From Haemonchus contortus (lineage: Eukaryota > Nematoda > Chromadorea > Rhabditida > Trichostrongylidae), in assembly GCA_000469685.2 (NCBI GenBank), contig LS997565.1, forward strand, positions 3,002,005-3,066,004: a stretch of DNA of 64,000 nt, given 5' to 3'. A program made the position numbers and the translations under genes. Within the stretch, counting starts at the first letter, position 1. Each line of letters starts with the position of its first letter. The notes below the pieces were generated by a model that did not search any database, had not been told where the DNA came from, and saw nothing but the letters and a program-made list of their open reading frames with translations. Shown in pieces: positions 41,066 to 52,525 of the stretch.

Positions 41066-44000
41066 CTGAAAGTTGTCTGTTTTCAGATTTTCATTAGAGC
41101 ATTACCAATCGCAAAGTAAAATTGTTGCGTATTTCTTGGACATGTCACACAAGGGGGAGTACGTAACGCCCGTTCGAAAGAACAGAACAACCCTTGGACG
41201 ATCCTCCCGTTTCCACGATACAAAAAATCCAGGTACAAGAGCTTGTTTTTATAAAATCCTCTACATCAACACCCAAATTTTGGAGAAATATAAAGTAAGG
41301 AAATTTGGGCATGAGGAATTCTTTTCACAGAATTTCCAGAAGTAAACTCAGCTACATATCAAGAACCTTAGACAGTTCACAGTACACACCGAAACTTTTT
41401 TTTAACTATCAGGAGGAAAGCGTGAATGAAGAACAGGCTTATAACCACGGAGTATGACAAATGGAATGGAAAGAAACAAGATTAAAAAAAATGACTTGGT
41501 GATTCCAAAGAGATAAGAAATGATATAGAACTCATTACTTTCTACTGACAAAGGTCATTTTTTAATTAAGTAGAGCTCACAAACTACCAGCTTTGTTAAT
41601 CTGCATGGATAGACCAAAAAATCCTCTAATGGATGGTGAACGGAAATTAAATTCCAAGGGCAACGAAACCAGGAAAATAGGGATGGTCATGAAAAACATG
41701 GTGGTTTAACCGCCGTCAATTTTCTTATCCTTTCGCTATTAGCCTTCTATTGAGGTCTTTCAAGAAACTAATTTCTGCATTATTACATTTTTTCGTGAAA
41801 TTTATGGCGAGCTAGCTAGAATGCTTAGAATTGAAAGGTAATACATATATGAACAAACAAAGCATGGTTTTTGTCATCTACGATGATTTGATGGGATATT
41901 TGAGACAGAGAGAAGTCTCCATGATTGTAAGCCGTTCAAGAAATCTCGGAAGTGTCGCAAAGGCCTTTTTTTCTGAAAATAGCTGGACCAGAAGCTGAGT
42001 AACCCTCCAAACAGTAGATCACCTCTGGCTTGCACAGACTTCAACCGTTTAGGTTCAGCGAATCGTACCGACCCTATAAACAAGGAGGGAGCGTTCATTT
42101 GAAGATTTCCTCAACGTGCATTCCCTACACGCACTAAAGGAGAGTCAACACAAATGTGTACCTAAAACATGTGCATGGCGCATCCCTATGAGATCGTTAA
42201 AAATAGAATATTAAAGGGATTTCAGACGAGCAATGGAAGTGATATTCCGGAATAGTGTGAATGTTGTAAAGAAAACGTAAACATCGGCGTATTCAGAGAA
42301 TACAAAGCCTAAAAAATTAGTTAAATTAGAAGATCGACGAGAGTTTGACGACAGAAGTCACGAAGAAAAGGTATTTGGACGAGTTGTTTGAACACGCGCG
42401 CCATTTCATACAGCCAACCTCTACAGTTTCCACATTGCTTCACAACTCGTCCGCCTTGTAAAGGTGTGTACGTCTGCTAAGCCGGTTTTGAAGCTCTTAG
42501 TACGCCCTGTTTTGAAGCCCTTATTACGCCCTATCTTGGCCGTTTTTCGACCCAGCAACGTCCCTTAGGCCATTATTGGGGGATCACAGGCTCATACTGG
42601 GGAGAAATCTTAGAAACCACTCAAACGTGAACTGCGCACTCAACTTTTTACCTGCTCGTAAGAGGACTTTGCCTTTTCTTCGAGCTTCTGCGAAGAAATT
42701 AAGAAGGAAAATCCGATATGAGGCCGATATAACACTTCTTTGGGATGAGCCACTTTTCAGAATTCCGTTTTAGATTGTTGTGGTTTTTGGAATGATTAGT
42801 CGGGACGATATTAGGAATCGTTCTTTTATCTTCAATGCAAAGAGAAAAGAAAACCGAGGAAATCCTGACTCCTGGAAAGGAATTGACAAAAACTAATGGT
42901 GCTTCCTGAGACCATTTCATTAAGTTGTCTCACAAATCAATTCACCCGTAGGCTTAATTGCTCATAACAAGAAAACCCAAAAACATCATAGGGTTACCTG
43001 ACCAGGAAGTTGTTCTGGATTGATAAATATGTGTTCTGAAAGAAATGGTCCCTGTTCACAAGGAAATAAAAATGGCATTTAGTGTAAATGACTTGTTATT
43101 AGGAGTCGAAACACAGCTTTTTAATGATACTTGGGCATGTTTTCTTTCAAAAGGAGTTCTACGAAATCAGTTGTTCCGCGAAGACTTCAAGACAATTGAT
43201 ATGTGAAGCAGAGCAAAAACTGACAAAAAGCTTTTCAGGCGTTTTCATAAAGCTAACGCTAATCCGAATGTTTGACTAATGCTTGACGTAAGTTAGCCTA
43301 TCAATCTTAAGCGTCCTTCATTTTATCTCGCCTCTAACAGAAGCCCAAATGAGAATTAGAGTTCTTTACGTCTTCCCATTTTATATCTTATGGGAATTGG
43401 CACTAATAAATCTCCACGAAAATACTGCTCGATATACTGAAAAAGTGGTTATTAGTTCAAACTATCGAGACTACGCATAAATAGTTATATTAATATTAAA
43501 GGAATGTCAATGGCAAAGGTGTGGGTCAAAGTTTTCACGAATAAGGGAATGAGGAATGTTTTAAGGGACAAATTCGAAGAGCGTTTGCACCATATGAACG
43601 AAATTCCGCGATAAAGCCAATTTTCAGGAGGAACGAGCAGCATACCAGCTGCTTTTACCAGAAGTGGTCGAACTTTGGATTGAGAAGGGAAAGACTATAA
43701 GGAGGACAGGGCTTATTGATGAAGCGCCAATTTCTCGCTTACAATAAGCCCTCCTTCCAGAACTCTCGAAAAGTCTTATGACGAGAATGACTAGGAGGGC
43801 CAGGAGGAATGGTCATATAAGGAAGGGGTTTCAGAAGTGAGCACGCTGAAATCTCTGCTTGCTTCGAACAAGAATACCATTTTGTTGTAAGCCTTCAGTG
43901 CTGTTGCCATTTTGTTGTTGGGGTCCCATTAATTAGAATCGCCCTTAGTTGTCGTTAATTTCCAAAAGAAACTGAAAGACAGAAAAATCAATGTAAATAG

Positions 44001-44299
44001 CTGCGTCTGGAGCTAAGGCGAATTTAATTGTGCTCAGGAATTTGAGAAAAACTGTAATTTCCATGCTTAACCCTAATTGGGAAAAGTTGATTATTGAATA
44101 AAACCTGAAATGTTGCAGTCCAACAATAATCAGCAAAATTAAATATTAAATAATGCAATATTAACAAATAAATGATAAATAAAAATTGCTTGATTTTAAA
44201 AGCAGTTGGCAGTGTAGTACATTCGTATTTGGCTTGTACAATGAAGTGCTGCTATGAGCCGATGTAGGAGCCTGTATTTCTATCCTGTCAAACCACACA
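41066..44299. other. Gene-free stretch
   Basis: Only the MITE fragment at 42405-42650 is recognised. Very AT-rich at 43400-44200. Confidence 0.55.
42405..42650 (+). repeat. MITE family 1 fragment (right half)
   Basis: Shares CTCGTCCG, TTATTACGCCCTA, CCGTTTTTCGACC and GGGGAGAAATCT blocks with copies at 7033-7197 and 54.2 kb, and ends in a degenerate right terminal repeat (CGTGAACTGCGC). Confidence 0.6.
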
Positions 44300-44415
44300 G
44301 GCACCATTTGATCGCCCACGGAAAGCGAGGAAGGCTTGCTTGGCTCGGGCGAATATCAACCCAGGATTCCATCCCCATGAGCGCGCGGCAGTGTTCTACT
44401 TGTCCTTCCTACTCC
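44300..44415 (-). repeat. SINE fragment (minus strand)
   Basis: The reverse complement reads GGAATCCTGGGTTGATATTC, then GCCCGAGCCAAGCAAGCCTT, which follows the SINE box B to body segment. Confidence 0.5.
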
Positions 44416-44489
44416 ACCCTTCGTCCACCGAGCAAAATAGAAGTGGAAAAATTTGCATTACACAATTCCTATAATACCAGCAAGTAATC

Positions 44490-44528
44490 GGTTTGTGTTG
44501 GAGAGGGATGATCCTCTCCAACGCAAAC
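44490..44528. repeat. Short perfect-type hairpin
   Basis: GGTTTGTGTTGGAGAGG, a 5-6 nt centre, then CCTCTCCAACGCAAACC; one mismatch over 17 bp. Confidence 0.7.
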
Positions 44529-44892
44529 CTGATCTAAAGCGTTTATTAGAGCTTGGAAACAGATTTCGGAGTGAAGCAGGAACGATATAGTTAAGCAGTG
44601 GGCTTTATCGAAGAATTCTTGCCGAATCCAGACTACTCAGAAGCAGCTTAGAGCCATCTGAAAAGAATTTGGGAATCGAAAAGGGTCACAAAACCCAAGA
44701 GCGGTAATGAAGGAACGAGGCTCAGCTTTAAATCGCTTCCAGTTCAAAGGAGATGCCATAAGTCGCGGAGCGACGTATGCCGAGGTAAACTTGCAGAAAT
44801 ATCGCTTGAAAGTTTTGGGAAATTACTATCCAAATATAGCGTCATCCGATAATCATGGACATCCAAAATAATCTTAAAAAGCTAACTTTGTA

Positions 44893-45766
44893 TTAGGTTG
44901 GCGAATAAGTCCTGCGACAAAATGGAGACCTTTTTAAATCATTTCTAAATTTTTTCATATCAATCAATTTTCGGAAAAATATTTACTAAAAGTGTCAACA
45001 ACCTTCTTTTATCCTTTGAGCCAATCACTAATGCCATCTCTTCAGGAGTGAGGGAGCTGTGACTCGAAGAAGTAATTGACTACCGTTTTTGGATCACATT
45101 AAGTTACGAATTTCTTTTCCACAACGGGATGCTCAAAAAGGGAGAGCACATGGTAGGTAAAAGGGGGAGCAACCCGGGAGCAAGACTGATGAGTAAATTG
45201 GAACCAATCGGGATCGCTGAACTTTTAACGTGGGTCTAAAGCAAATTTTCGACGTGCGTTGTCTCTCTGTAGAGACCTGATTTACGTTTTGATCGCCCTT
45301 CTCTAACCCCGTTAGCCGAATTAAGGGGATCATAGGGGCAACCGATTGCTGTGTCCATCCAGTCTGCGTTTAGCAACTCATAGTGGATGAATTTCTTAAA
45401 CATTCATTAAATTAGGGGACGATGCTTGCCCCGAAGGCTGGTATCTCCTGCAGTGAAGCGATCCAACCGATCGTTGACCTTCGATCGGTGAGCAGTGCTG
45501 GCGTTGAATAGATTGCTGATATTTCGAGCCGCTACACCCGCGTTTTTTCCTTGGCGTGCTTGATAGAAGGTGATGGTACGAATCGGGTGTTGTCAATTCA
45601 TTGACCGTAATGCTGCAAAAGCCCACACGTGTGCCCATATCTACTCATGTGTTGACTCCCCGGGGAACGTCCTACAAGTTTATCATCCTTGCTACCGTGT
45701 TCACACTGTTGATACAAATTTTCAACGCTTCAAATTTTTTGTCGCAGGACTTATTTGCCAACCTAA
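44893..45766. mobile_element. Non-autonomous mariner derivative (874 bp)
   Basis: Flanked by TA. The ends are inverted: TTAGGTTGGCGAATAAGTCC at 44893 and its reverse complement with one mismatch ending at 45766; the match covers about 30 bp. This end sequence is typical of mariner elements of the irritans/elegans type. No transposase motif is visible inside, so it is a deletion or filler derivative. Confidence 0.75.
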
Positions 45767-46920
45767 TAGATCACTTATGCAATGAATTGTTAGCATTAAA
45801 TTAGTAATCGCTCGTCCAGACTGTAAAAATTCTGGTTTCTGTCGGGAACAGCTCAATAAATACTTCAAAAATCCAAGCATCTTCCCAGAGCTGAGCTGAC
45901 GGAAAACGCTCCCTAGAGGGACCGCAGAGCCTGAATCCGGTAAAGCTGAATACTTACCTACTCTAGACGGCCTCAGTCCTTGATGGAAGACCATATGTTA
46001 ATCGTAGTGCTTGAGGCAACAAGAATTAAAAAATTGATAAAATTCCACTTAGCTGGGATTTCAAAGAATGAAAGATTTGATCGGCCCTAACGAATCCTCT
46101 TCAGAGCTCTATGCTTGAATCTCAAGGGCGGAAGCGACGTCCACTTCCCTGAAAACTACAAAAACGATTTTTACGTCAACAAGGAATACCAATATCCATG
46201 CTCTACAATTATACCTAGTGATACCAGCTCCAAAGTCTGTTCCCCAGAGTTTTGTGGAATCCGGAACTGATGTCAGAAGAAAAAAGGAACTTTGAAATTA
46301 ATCGAATGGCGAAAAATAACATGACGTAGATGCTCATAGCTGAGGACCGAAGAGGATGGGAAGAGTCTAAGCCTCTGATATAGAGACCACCTTGAGAGCA
46401 GCTAAGCTAGGCTTGGTAATAAGTGATACCACGGATTTTCCTCCGTATAGACATAAGTAGTTTACATGTAGGAATGGATGAAGGGTTCGCAAACAGAAGA
46501 GACCGGAGAATAGTCAAGTGTCTTTTCCTGGAATACTGTGAAAGTTAGTCCGGAATGGGAAAAAAGTCAGATGAAGAGCTTTCCGATTCCCAGCCACCTC
46601 TGAGAGGATTTAATCAAGTTTTTTGGTCCATTTACAGCGGAGAGTGCCGAGAACAAATTCTTTCAGCAAGAGTTGATGTCGGAACTGACTAGGGTCCGGG
46701 AAGGCATTGACGTATGTTTAATTGCTTCGTAAATTTAATTAGCGATGTCAACGTCGCCAATTTGGCGTCTGGCAAAGAGGATGAACCGAAGAGCACATCT
46801 ATTCGACTCCTCCTCTGTCATTCCGCTACGACTCGGTAATTGAGCCAAAACGTTTGGACTAGAGATCAACTATGAAGCGAGACTAAAGAAAAAAGTCCGT
46901 GTTGCGCATGCCATCGAACG

Positions 46921-47145
46921 CAGCGCGGTAGCAAGTGGCGCTATTATCACAAGCGTTTTCATCATGGGATCTAATCGCCAGTTCTTTTATTTTTCAGAGT
47001 CGGGGACATAGCGATTGAAACATCATACGCTGTCAGGCCCCCACAAGTCAGTGTGTAGACCAAAGACGCAACAAAGCGGTTCCAAATCCGAATGCCAGTA
47101 GAGTACATGGCGTATCGTTGAGGGTTTGATCACTGCCTGAGACCT
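46921..47145 (+). repeat. Degenerate tRNA-derived SINE
   Basis: GCGGTAGCAAGTGGCGCTAT (head), CACAAGTCAGTGTGTAGACC and ATCCGAATGCCAGTAGAG (body) occur in SINE order, much diverged. Confidence 0.5.
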
Positions 47146-47707
47146 TTCTTCTTCATATTTGGTCTGTATGAAGCACGATGCCACTCTCTTTCCACTTACT
47201 ATACTATATACATATACATTCAGAACTCTACTTAAAGGCTATAATGGTGCGGGGAAGAGAAATAGGAAGGGGCCAGAATAGGAAGTAAACAGGCGAGGCC
47301 TATGGAATAGTGACGAATTTGAAGTTTCCCATCCCTCCCATGAATTACCGTTGAATGTCTCGAAAGGCATGCCGCGCTGTAAGGCAATTAAGACAACTAA
47401 TCAAAAGATGGCTCCCACTAAGGCAACTAACTAAGAATGCTTTGAGCCAATCGGCTTCCGCCCACCATCCACTTTCCTCCATTCCAAAAAAAGCTCACTA
47501 GAACTTGTCACGAGGTTCGCGATTTCATTAGGAAGCCAAACATGACAGTTAGGGAGTTCTTGTTTTCTGAGCAAACAAGTCTCGTCCCGCTTTGATTGCA
47601 ACTCCGAACCAGGGACGGTGAGAGGGCAGCAGGCCTACGGGCGGTTGAGAGGCTTCGTAATGAGTTCGTAATAGGAAGCTGTTTCGCGAATATGGGGGGG
47701 CACTAAC

Positions 47708-47783
47708 GCTAAGCACCACGTTCAGAGAATCTCAGTCGGATCCATTGCGTAAAAGCTAAGCACCACGTTCAGAGAATCTCAGT
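47708..47783 (+). repeat. Direct duplication of 29 bp
   Basis: A 29-bp unit (GCTAAGCACCACGTTCAGAG plus AATCTCAGT) occurs exactly at 47708-47736 and 47755-47783, separated by 18 bp. Confidence 0.9.
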
Positions 47784-49994
47784 AGGAGGTCTAACCCCAT
47801 CCGCGGTTGACGCCACTGGCTAGGTGGCCCCACAAGACTTGATTAACATAATTATGCTTTTGCCTAAAGTTGTACTATACCTGTACTATTCAAGAATTAA
47901 ACTTTACTCATGTTTAGCGGCATCATTCACTAATGAGGCCATTAACCAGCGGGACGGCTCAATTAAAAATTACGTTGAAACTTATATTAATGAAAAGAAT
48001 ATAAGGTACATCCCTACCTAGTAGCCCGATCGTCCTCTTAGGAATACCTATCGCAGGGATTTTCACACAAGAACATATACAAGAACATATAAAAAAAATA
48101 TTTTTTCTCTTGCTGTAGTCGATCTTCTAGAATGTACGATGGCAGTATTTTTGAGCCTTACGGAGTTTTTATTCTGTGAAATTTCGTAGGAACTCACAGG
48201 TCTGCAATTTCAACGCAACCATCTTCTTTGGGAGGCCATAGCTCGACCACTGAAGGGGATTGGTTTAACTTCTTCACTCTCAGCGTAGCAGTTAACGATT
48301 GTAATATCTGTGGGCATTGTGGAGCTTTCAAGTGGGTCTATTGATTGATTTAGTCCTATGGTTTGAAGTAGTTTGTGATTGAACAGAACCCCTTGACTTG
48401 GGTGACAGCCAGTGGGTGACAGCAGCGTTTACCCGCTAAATATTGGCCTCTGATGAAACAAATCACTTCAAAACATTGAACCATTGAAATCAATCAATAG
48501 TCCCACCCAAAAGCTCCACAAAGCCCACAAATGTTACAATCGTAAACTGCTACGCCTAGACCAACACAATGGAGAAGTTAAACTATCGAAGCTTTTTGTG
48601 AGGTAGGCCAAACGACGTTTCGAAAATCCTAAGTGCACATAGGTGAAAGGGTTTATCACTCATTTGAGCTGTTAGTTCGGGGAGTCAATCGATATCGATT
48701 AAAATTACCGGTTTTCCTAGTCAATGTTTACATCCAACCAGCTGCAGAAACGTATAGATTTCGCGTGAAAGATATTGAAGAAGCTTCAGGACAACCTACT
48801 AAATGAGCTTAATTAAAGTACTAATATGGAATCGTAGCTAATATATGGATATCGAATGACGGACAATTGAACCTGGGGCGTCAGGCATGGGGTAGACACG
48901 CCATGTGACAACTGGAAGGGTTGAATTGAGGCAAAAAAAAGAATGTGATAGAAGAAAATGAATGAATTCTTAATGAATTCCTCAGGAGACAGACTAATTT
49001 GACAAATTCATAGAATTGACTACTTCGAAAGGCTAACCGACAGCATTTTTTTTTCACACTGCTACCGTATCCCCACGAAAAAAGAAGGATTATGCTGGTG
49101 TGGGATGCAGGATTGGATTTCATCCAGCAAGTGGGACGTCATATCTTTCCTTAATCGCCATTCAAAACTGTTCCGGGATGATTAGAGATTACAAGTCGAA
49201 AATTTTTCATGGAAAATTGACAAAACAGGTTGAAGTGTAGGTGGTCTCCCGGAAAAGTAAAAACACGACATCCGTCCCTGACAGAGATTCGGTCTTCCGT
49301 TGTTATGTATGATACGATCCGTTCGAACAATCCCCAAGATAGCCGTAACTAGGTAGAAATATTGGGAACTGTGCGGCATGAATCCCCGCTCAACTAATGT
49401 CACGCGGCTATTTCTAGCTAGTTGTCTCGCCGGAAGCCATATCCTAATTGGTGTCTTGGTTAATTGTCTCGCTGCTCGGCATGCCGCACTAGGAAAACAC
49501 CCTTTAGGAGTTCTGCGGACTCCTAAAATCACCGAATACTGAGAGGTTGTAATGGACCCATTAAGCCCAAAGTTAATATAGTTACAGTTCAGTACAAACA
49601 CCTACCTATTCAAGTCCAGGGAATAGAATAGTCCATGTCTCTCAGCTCCAGAAAGAACAAACAGAGTGGAAGGGGGCGTGTCAACCCAAATGTACGCGAC
49701 CTTTGTGGGAAGCAGTCCGTTTTTCAGAGTGAGTCAGAAAGCTCAAATAAATGGACAAATTGGTTAATTAAAATCCAGTCCCCATTAGGCGATTGGTGTA
49801 CTTGTCTGCACTTCTGGTATTGCCAAATACTTATTTGATTTTTAACTGATTACCTGATGTTTACCCAAAGCCCATAAACAGAAGTGTGACTGCGAGCCTG
49901 AATGATGCCAGTTCACGTAACAGAGCTTAACCAATAGAGAAGGGTTGTCGAATGGGACCAGGATAGGTGTATAAAGTTGCAACAAAATATAATA

Positions 49995-51277
49995 TTGGGT
50001 TGTCCGAAAAGTTCCCGCCGATTTTTGATACCCCGGATTTATCAACCGTTGTACAAAAGATCAAGGACCCAGCCTAATAAAGTTATATGTTTTCTGAAAG
50101 AGTAGATCCTTCTCTATATTCCTATCAAGATTCTGCCAACATTTGTCAAAGTTTATCTGTACAGGACTCGTATGAAAATAGAGAACCACTGCGTGCATTT
50201 CCGGTATCTGAAGTATTTCTTCTACCGCAAGGCCTAGAATGCGGCTCAAGCCGCATGAAAGATATATGACGTTTGAGTAGACCATGCACTAGAGGGACGT
50301 ACAGTGCATGACTAGTTTGCGGAATCCAAACGGAGTGAATTTGTCTTCGAAGACCGGCAACCTTTAGGGAGACTATCATCAGTTTGAACGATCAACACGA
50401 AATGTTAACCGAAGCAAATCGGCACATCACTGCTCGTGGAGTAGGACAAGGGCTTAGTGTTTCGAAATTGACCATCCATGGCCATCTGCAGACGCTTGGT
50501 TTTGTAAAGCGCCTTGATGTTTAGATATCTCGCGTCAGGAGCGAGCGCAATGCGATGGACCGCGCCCCCATGCGCGACTCGTTGCTCGGACGAAATAAAA
50601 ATGAGCCGTTTCAGAAAAGCATGAGCACGAGGGACGAAAATCGGATTGTGTACAGCAATGAGGAGCGGAAACGATCATGTAGCCCCTTAGTGAGCCGTCA
50701 GAAACCTCTACAAAAGTCAAAATACAGGTGCGGATGACTATGCCGAGATGCTGATGGGATTTCAGAGGAATCACTTACCATGAGCCGTTGTCGCACAATC
50801 AAAATATGATTTAGGAAAGGTGCTATAGCTAGCTCGGAACTATGGAGGCAGCGATGGACCAAAAGCGACCCGAAGAGGCCAATTGTTAGGGCGTAATTTT
50901 CCAACAGGGTACCTCCAGACCACACGTATTTTTGGCCACTCGTCAAAAGTTGCTAAAGCTTGGGTGGGATGTCTTACCACACCCCTCATATAGTCCAGAC
51001 ATAGCACCATCAGAATACCTATTGTTTGGGTTTCTGCAAAATCCCTTGAATGGAAAATCGTTCAATTCGCTGGAGGACTGCAAATAGCACCTGAAAGGGT
51101 TTTTCGATCTTAAGTCTGGAACCTTCTATGAAAGAGGGGAACTGGAAGCTACAGGAAGATGGCGAAGCCTTACTGAACAGAATGTAGGATATATTGTTCA
51201 ATCAATGAATTTCTTCTTCTAGGAATTTTCATTCAAAAATGAATCAAAAATCGGCGGGAACTTTTCGGACAACCCAA
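49995..51277 (+). mobile_element. Full-length mariner transposon with inactive transposase
   Basis: 1283 bp flanked by TA on both sides, with perfect 35-bp terminal inverted repeats (49995-50029 and 51243-51277) starting TTGGGTTGTCCGAAAAGTTC. Transposase remnants in order: helix-turn-helix part TIHGHLQTLGFVKRLD (about 50465-50520), SLLGRNKNEPFQ and RDENRIVYSNEERKRS (50580-50680, the TGDEKW first-aspartate block), then LPHPPYSPDIAPSEYLLF and LNGKSFNSLEDCK (50970-51085, the third-aspartate block of a D,D34D transposase). The middle block with the second aspartate is scrambled and stops and frameshifts are scattered throughout, so the copy cannot encode an active enzyme. Confidence 0.9.
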
Positions 51278-51479
51278 TATATAGCAAAGGTGACGAAAAT
51301 TTGCACATACAGACCAGGGTACGTAGTGAGGCAGTATAAAGATACTAATTAATACTAGTACTTATAGGCAATACCTGTAGCTGTCAAATATGGATTCAAT
51401 GGTAGAAAACGAACGATTATTCTTATAAAAGAAGTTGTTTGTTCAACAAACGGCATCACTCACATACATTACTCACATT

Positions 51480-52525
51480 AGCCACAATACCCATTTATGT
51501 CTATCAGAAGAATTACACCAGGAGAAGCCGCAAGTATGGCGTAAGGTGCTGTCAGAGGAAGGGCTCCAGCTCGAATTGGAAAAGACGAAGTTCCTCGGCT
51601 GCGAGAAGTGCGCAGAGCAAAATCGTAGTCTGTTTGCTGTTCATGGGGAATGCATCGAAAATGTAGAAGGCTTCCAATACTCAGGAGTGAACTAGTCGCT
51701 GATGGTAGTGTGGCCCACGGTGTAACAGCCGGAGTGAATGTGATGAGAAGGAGGATTTCATCGGCATCCTCTGTGACCGACGGTGCTAGAAAACGCTCAG
51801 TGGAGAAGTGTACTGGGCAGTGATGAGTCCCTCGGTTCTCTAACAGCGACTGCTGGACCATAAGAAAAAATCGGGAGGGACAGTTTCACTCCGCTGAAAT
51901 GAGGCTCAGATGGGAATGCGATTTGACACGACTGGACCACCAAAAACTGAATTGTTAGAGCGGTCACGCAAACAGCTAATGTCTAGCTGAACTGGGGAGA
52001 GAAGCGTCTGCAATGGCACGAACTTGTACTGGCTGTGCAGGCCATAAAATCACTCAATAAGGGAGACACTAGAGAAATTCGAGGCTCAAAGTAAGTGACC
52101 ATAGAAAGGGTGGCGAGAATGATCAAGGGAGCCTCGCCGAGGCCAAAATAACAACAGAAGGCGCCATAGATAGGAGGAAGTGGAGGCAGATGACAAAAAT
52201 AATCGGATGTTTGTCAAAGAAACAACAACTTCGTTGACAGGGCCGACAGAGTGCTTATCAGCTCATCAGGCTTACATGAGGTTTATTTTGCATAACGGAC
52301 GTACATATGATCATCCTAGGATGAGGGAAAATGTGATATTCAGCACGATGGTCGTACTTCCTCACGAAACCTCTGAGCTAATAGAATGATAAGCTTTGTG
52401 TCCTTTGAGCCATGAGGGCTTACGGGTCTATACTGGCTCGCGACAGAGACGAATGGAGGCATCACTGGTTCACGCTCGAGGAAATCGATAATCAACGGGA
52501 CGACAGGAGGTACAGGTTTTGTCAG
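51480..52525 (+). pseudogene. Degenerate RTE-clade reverse transcriptase remnant
   Basis: Family signatures appear in shifting frames: EEGLQLELEKTKFLG and ENVEGFQYSGV (the KTK...YLG part after the RT catalytic core) at 51540-51690, then DGS-AHGVTAGVN, LTRLDHQKLNC and a match to the LREARLRWYGHVLR segment around 51990-52040, and finally LARDRDEWRHHWFTLEEIDN at 52425-52500. Several frameshifts and stops make it inactive. The end at 52480-52489 is the uninterrupted version of the site into which the 61.7-kb transposon inserted. The stretch 52200-52420 does not match the family clearly and may be an insertion. Confidence 0.7.

Larger units (their letters stand above)
45767..49994. other. Gene-free stretch between the two mariner elements
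   Basis: A degenerate SINE (46921-47145) and the 29-bp direct duplication (47708-47783). The 139-codon minus-strand open frame at 49182-49601 shows no family motif. Confidence 0.55.

Noticed and set aside
49182..49601. 139-codon minus-strand open frame
   Set aside because: No recognisable motif, no splice sites, embedded in repeat-rich DNA.
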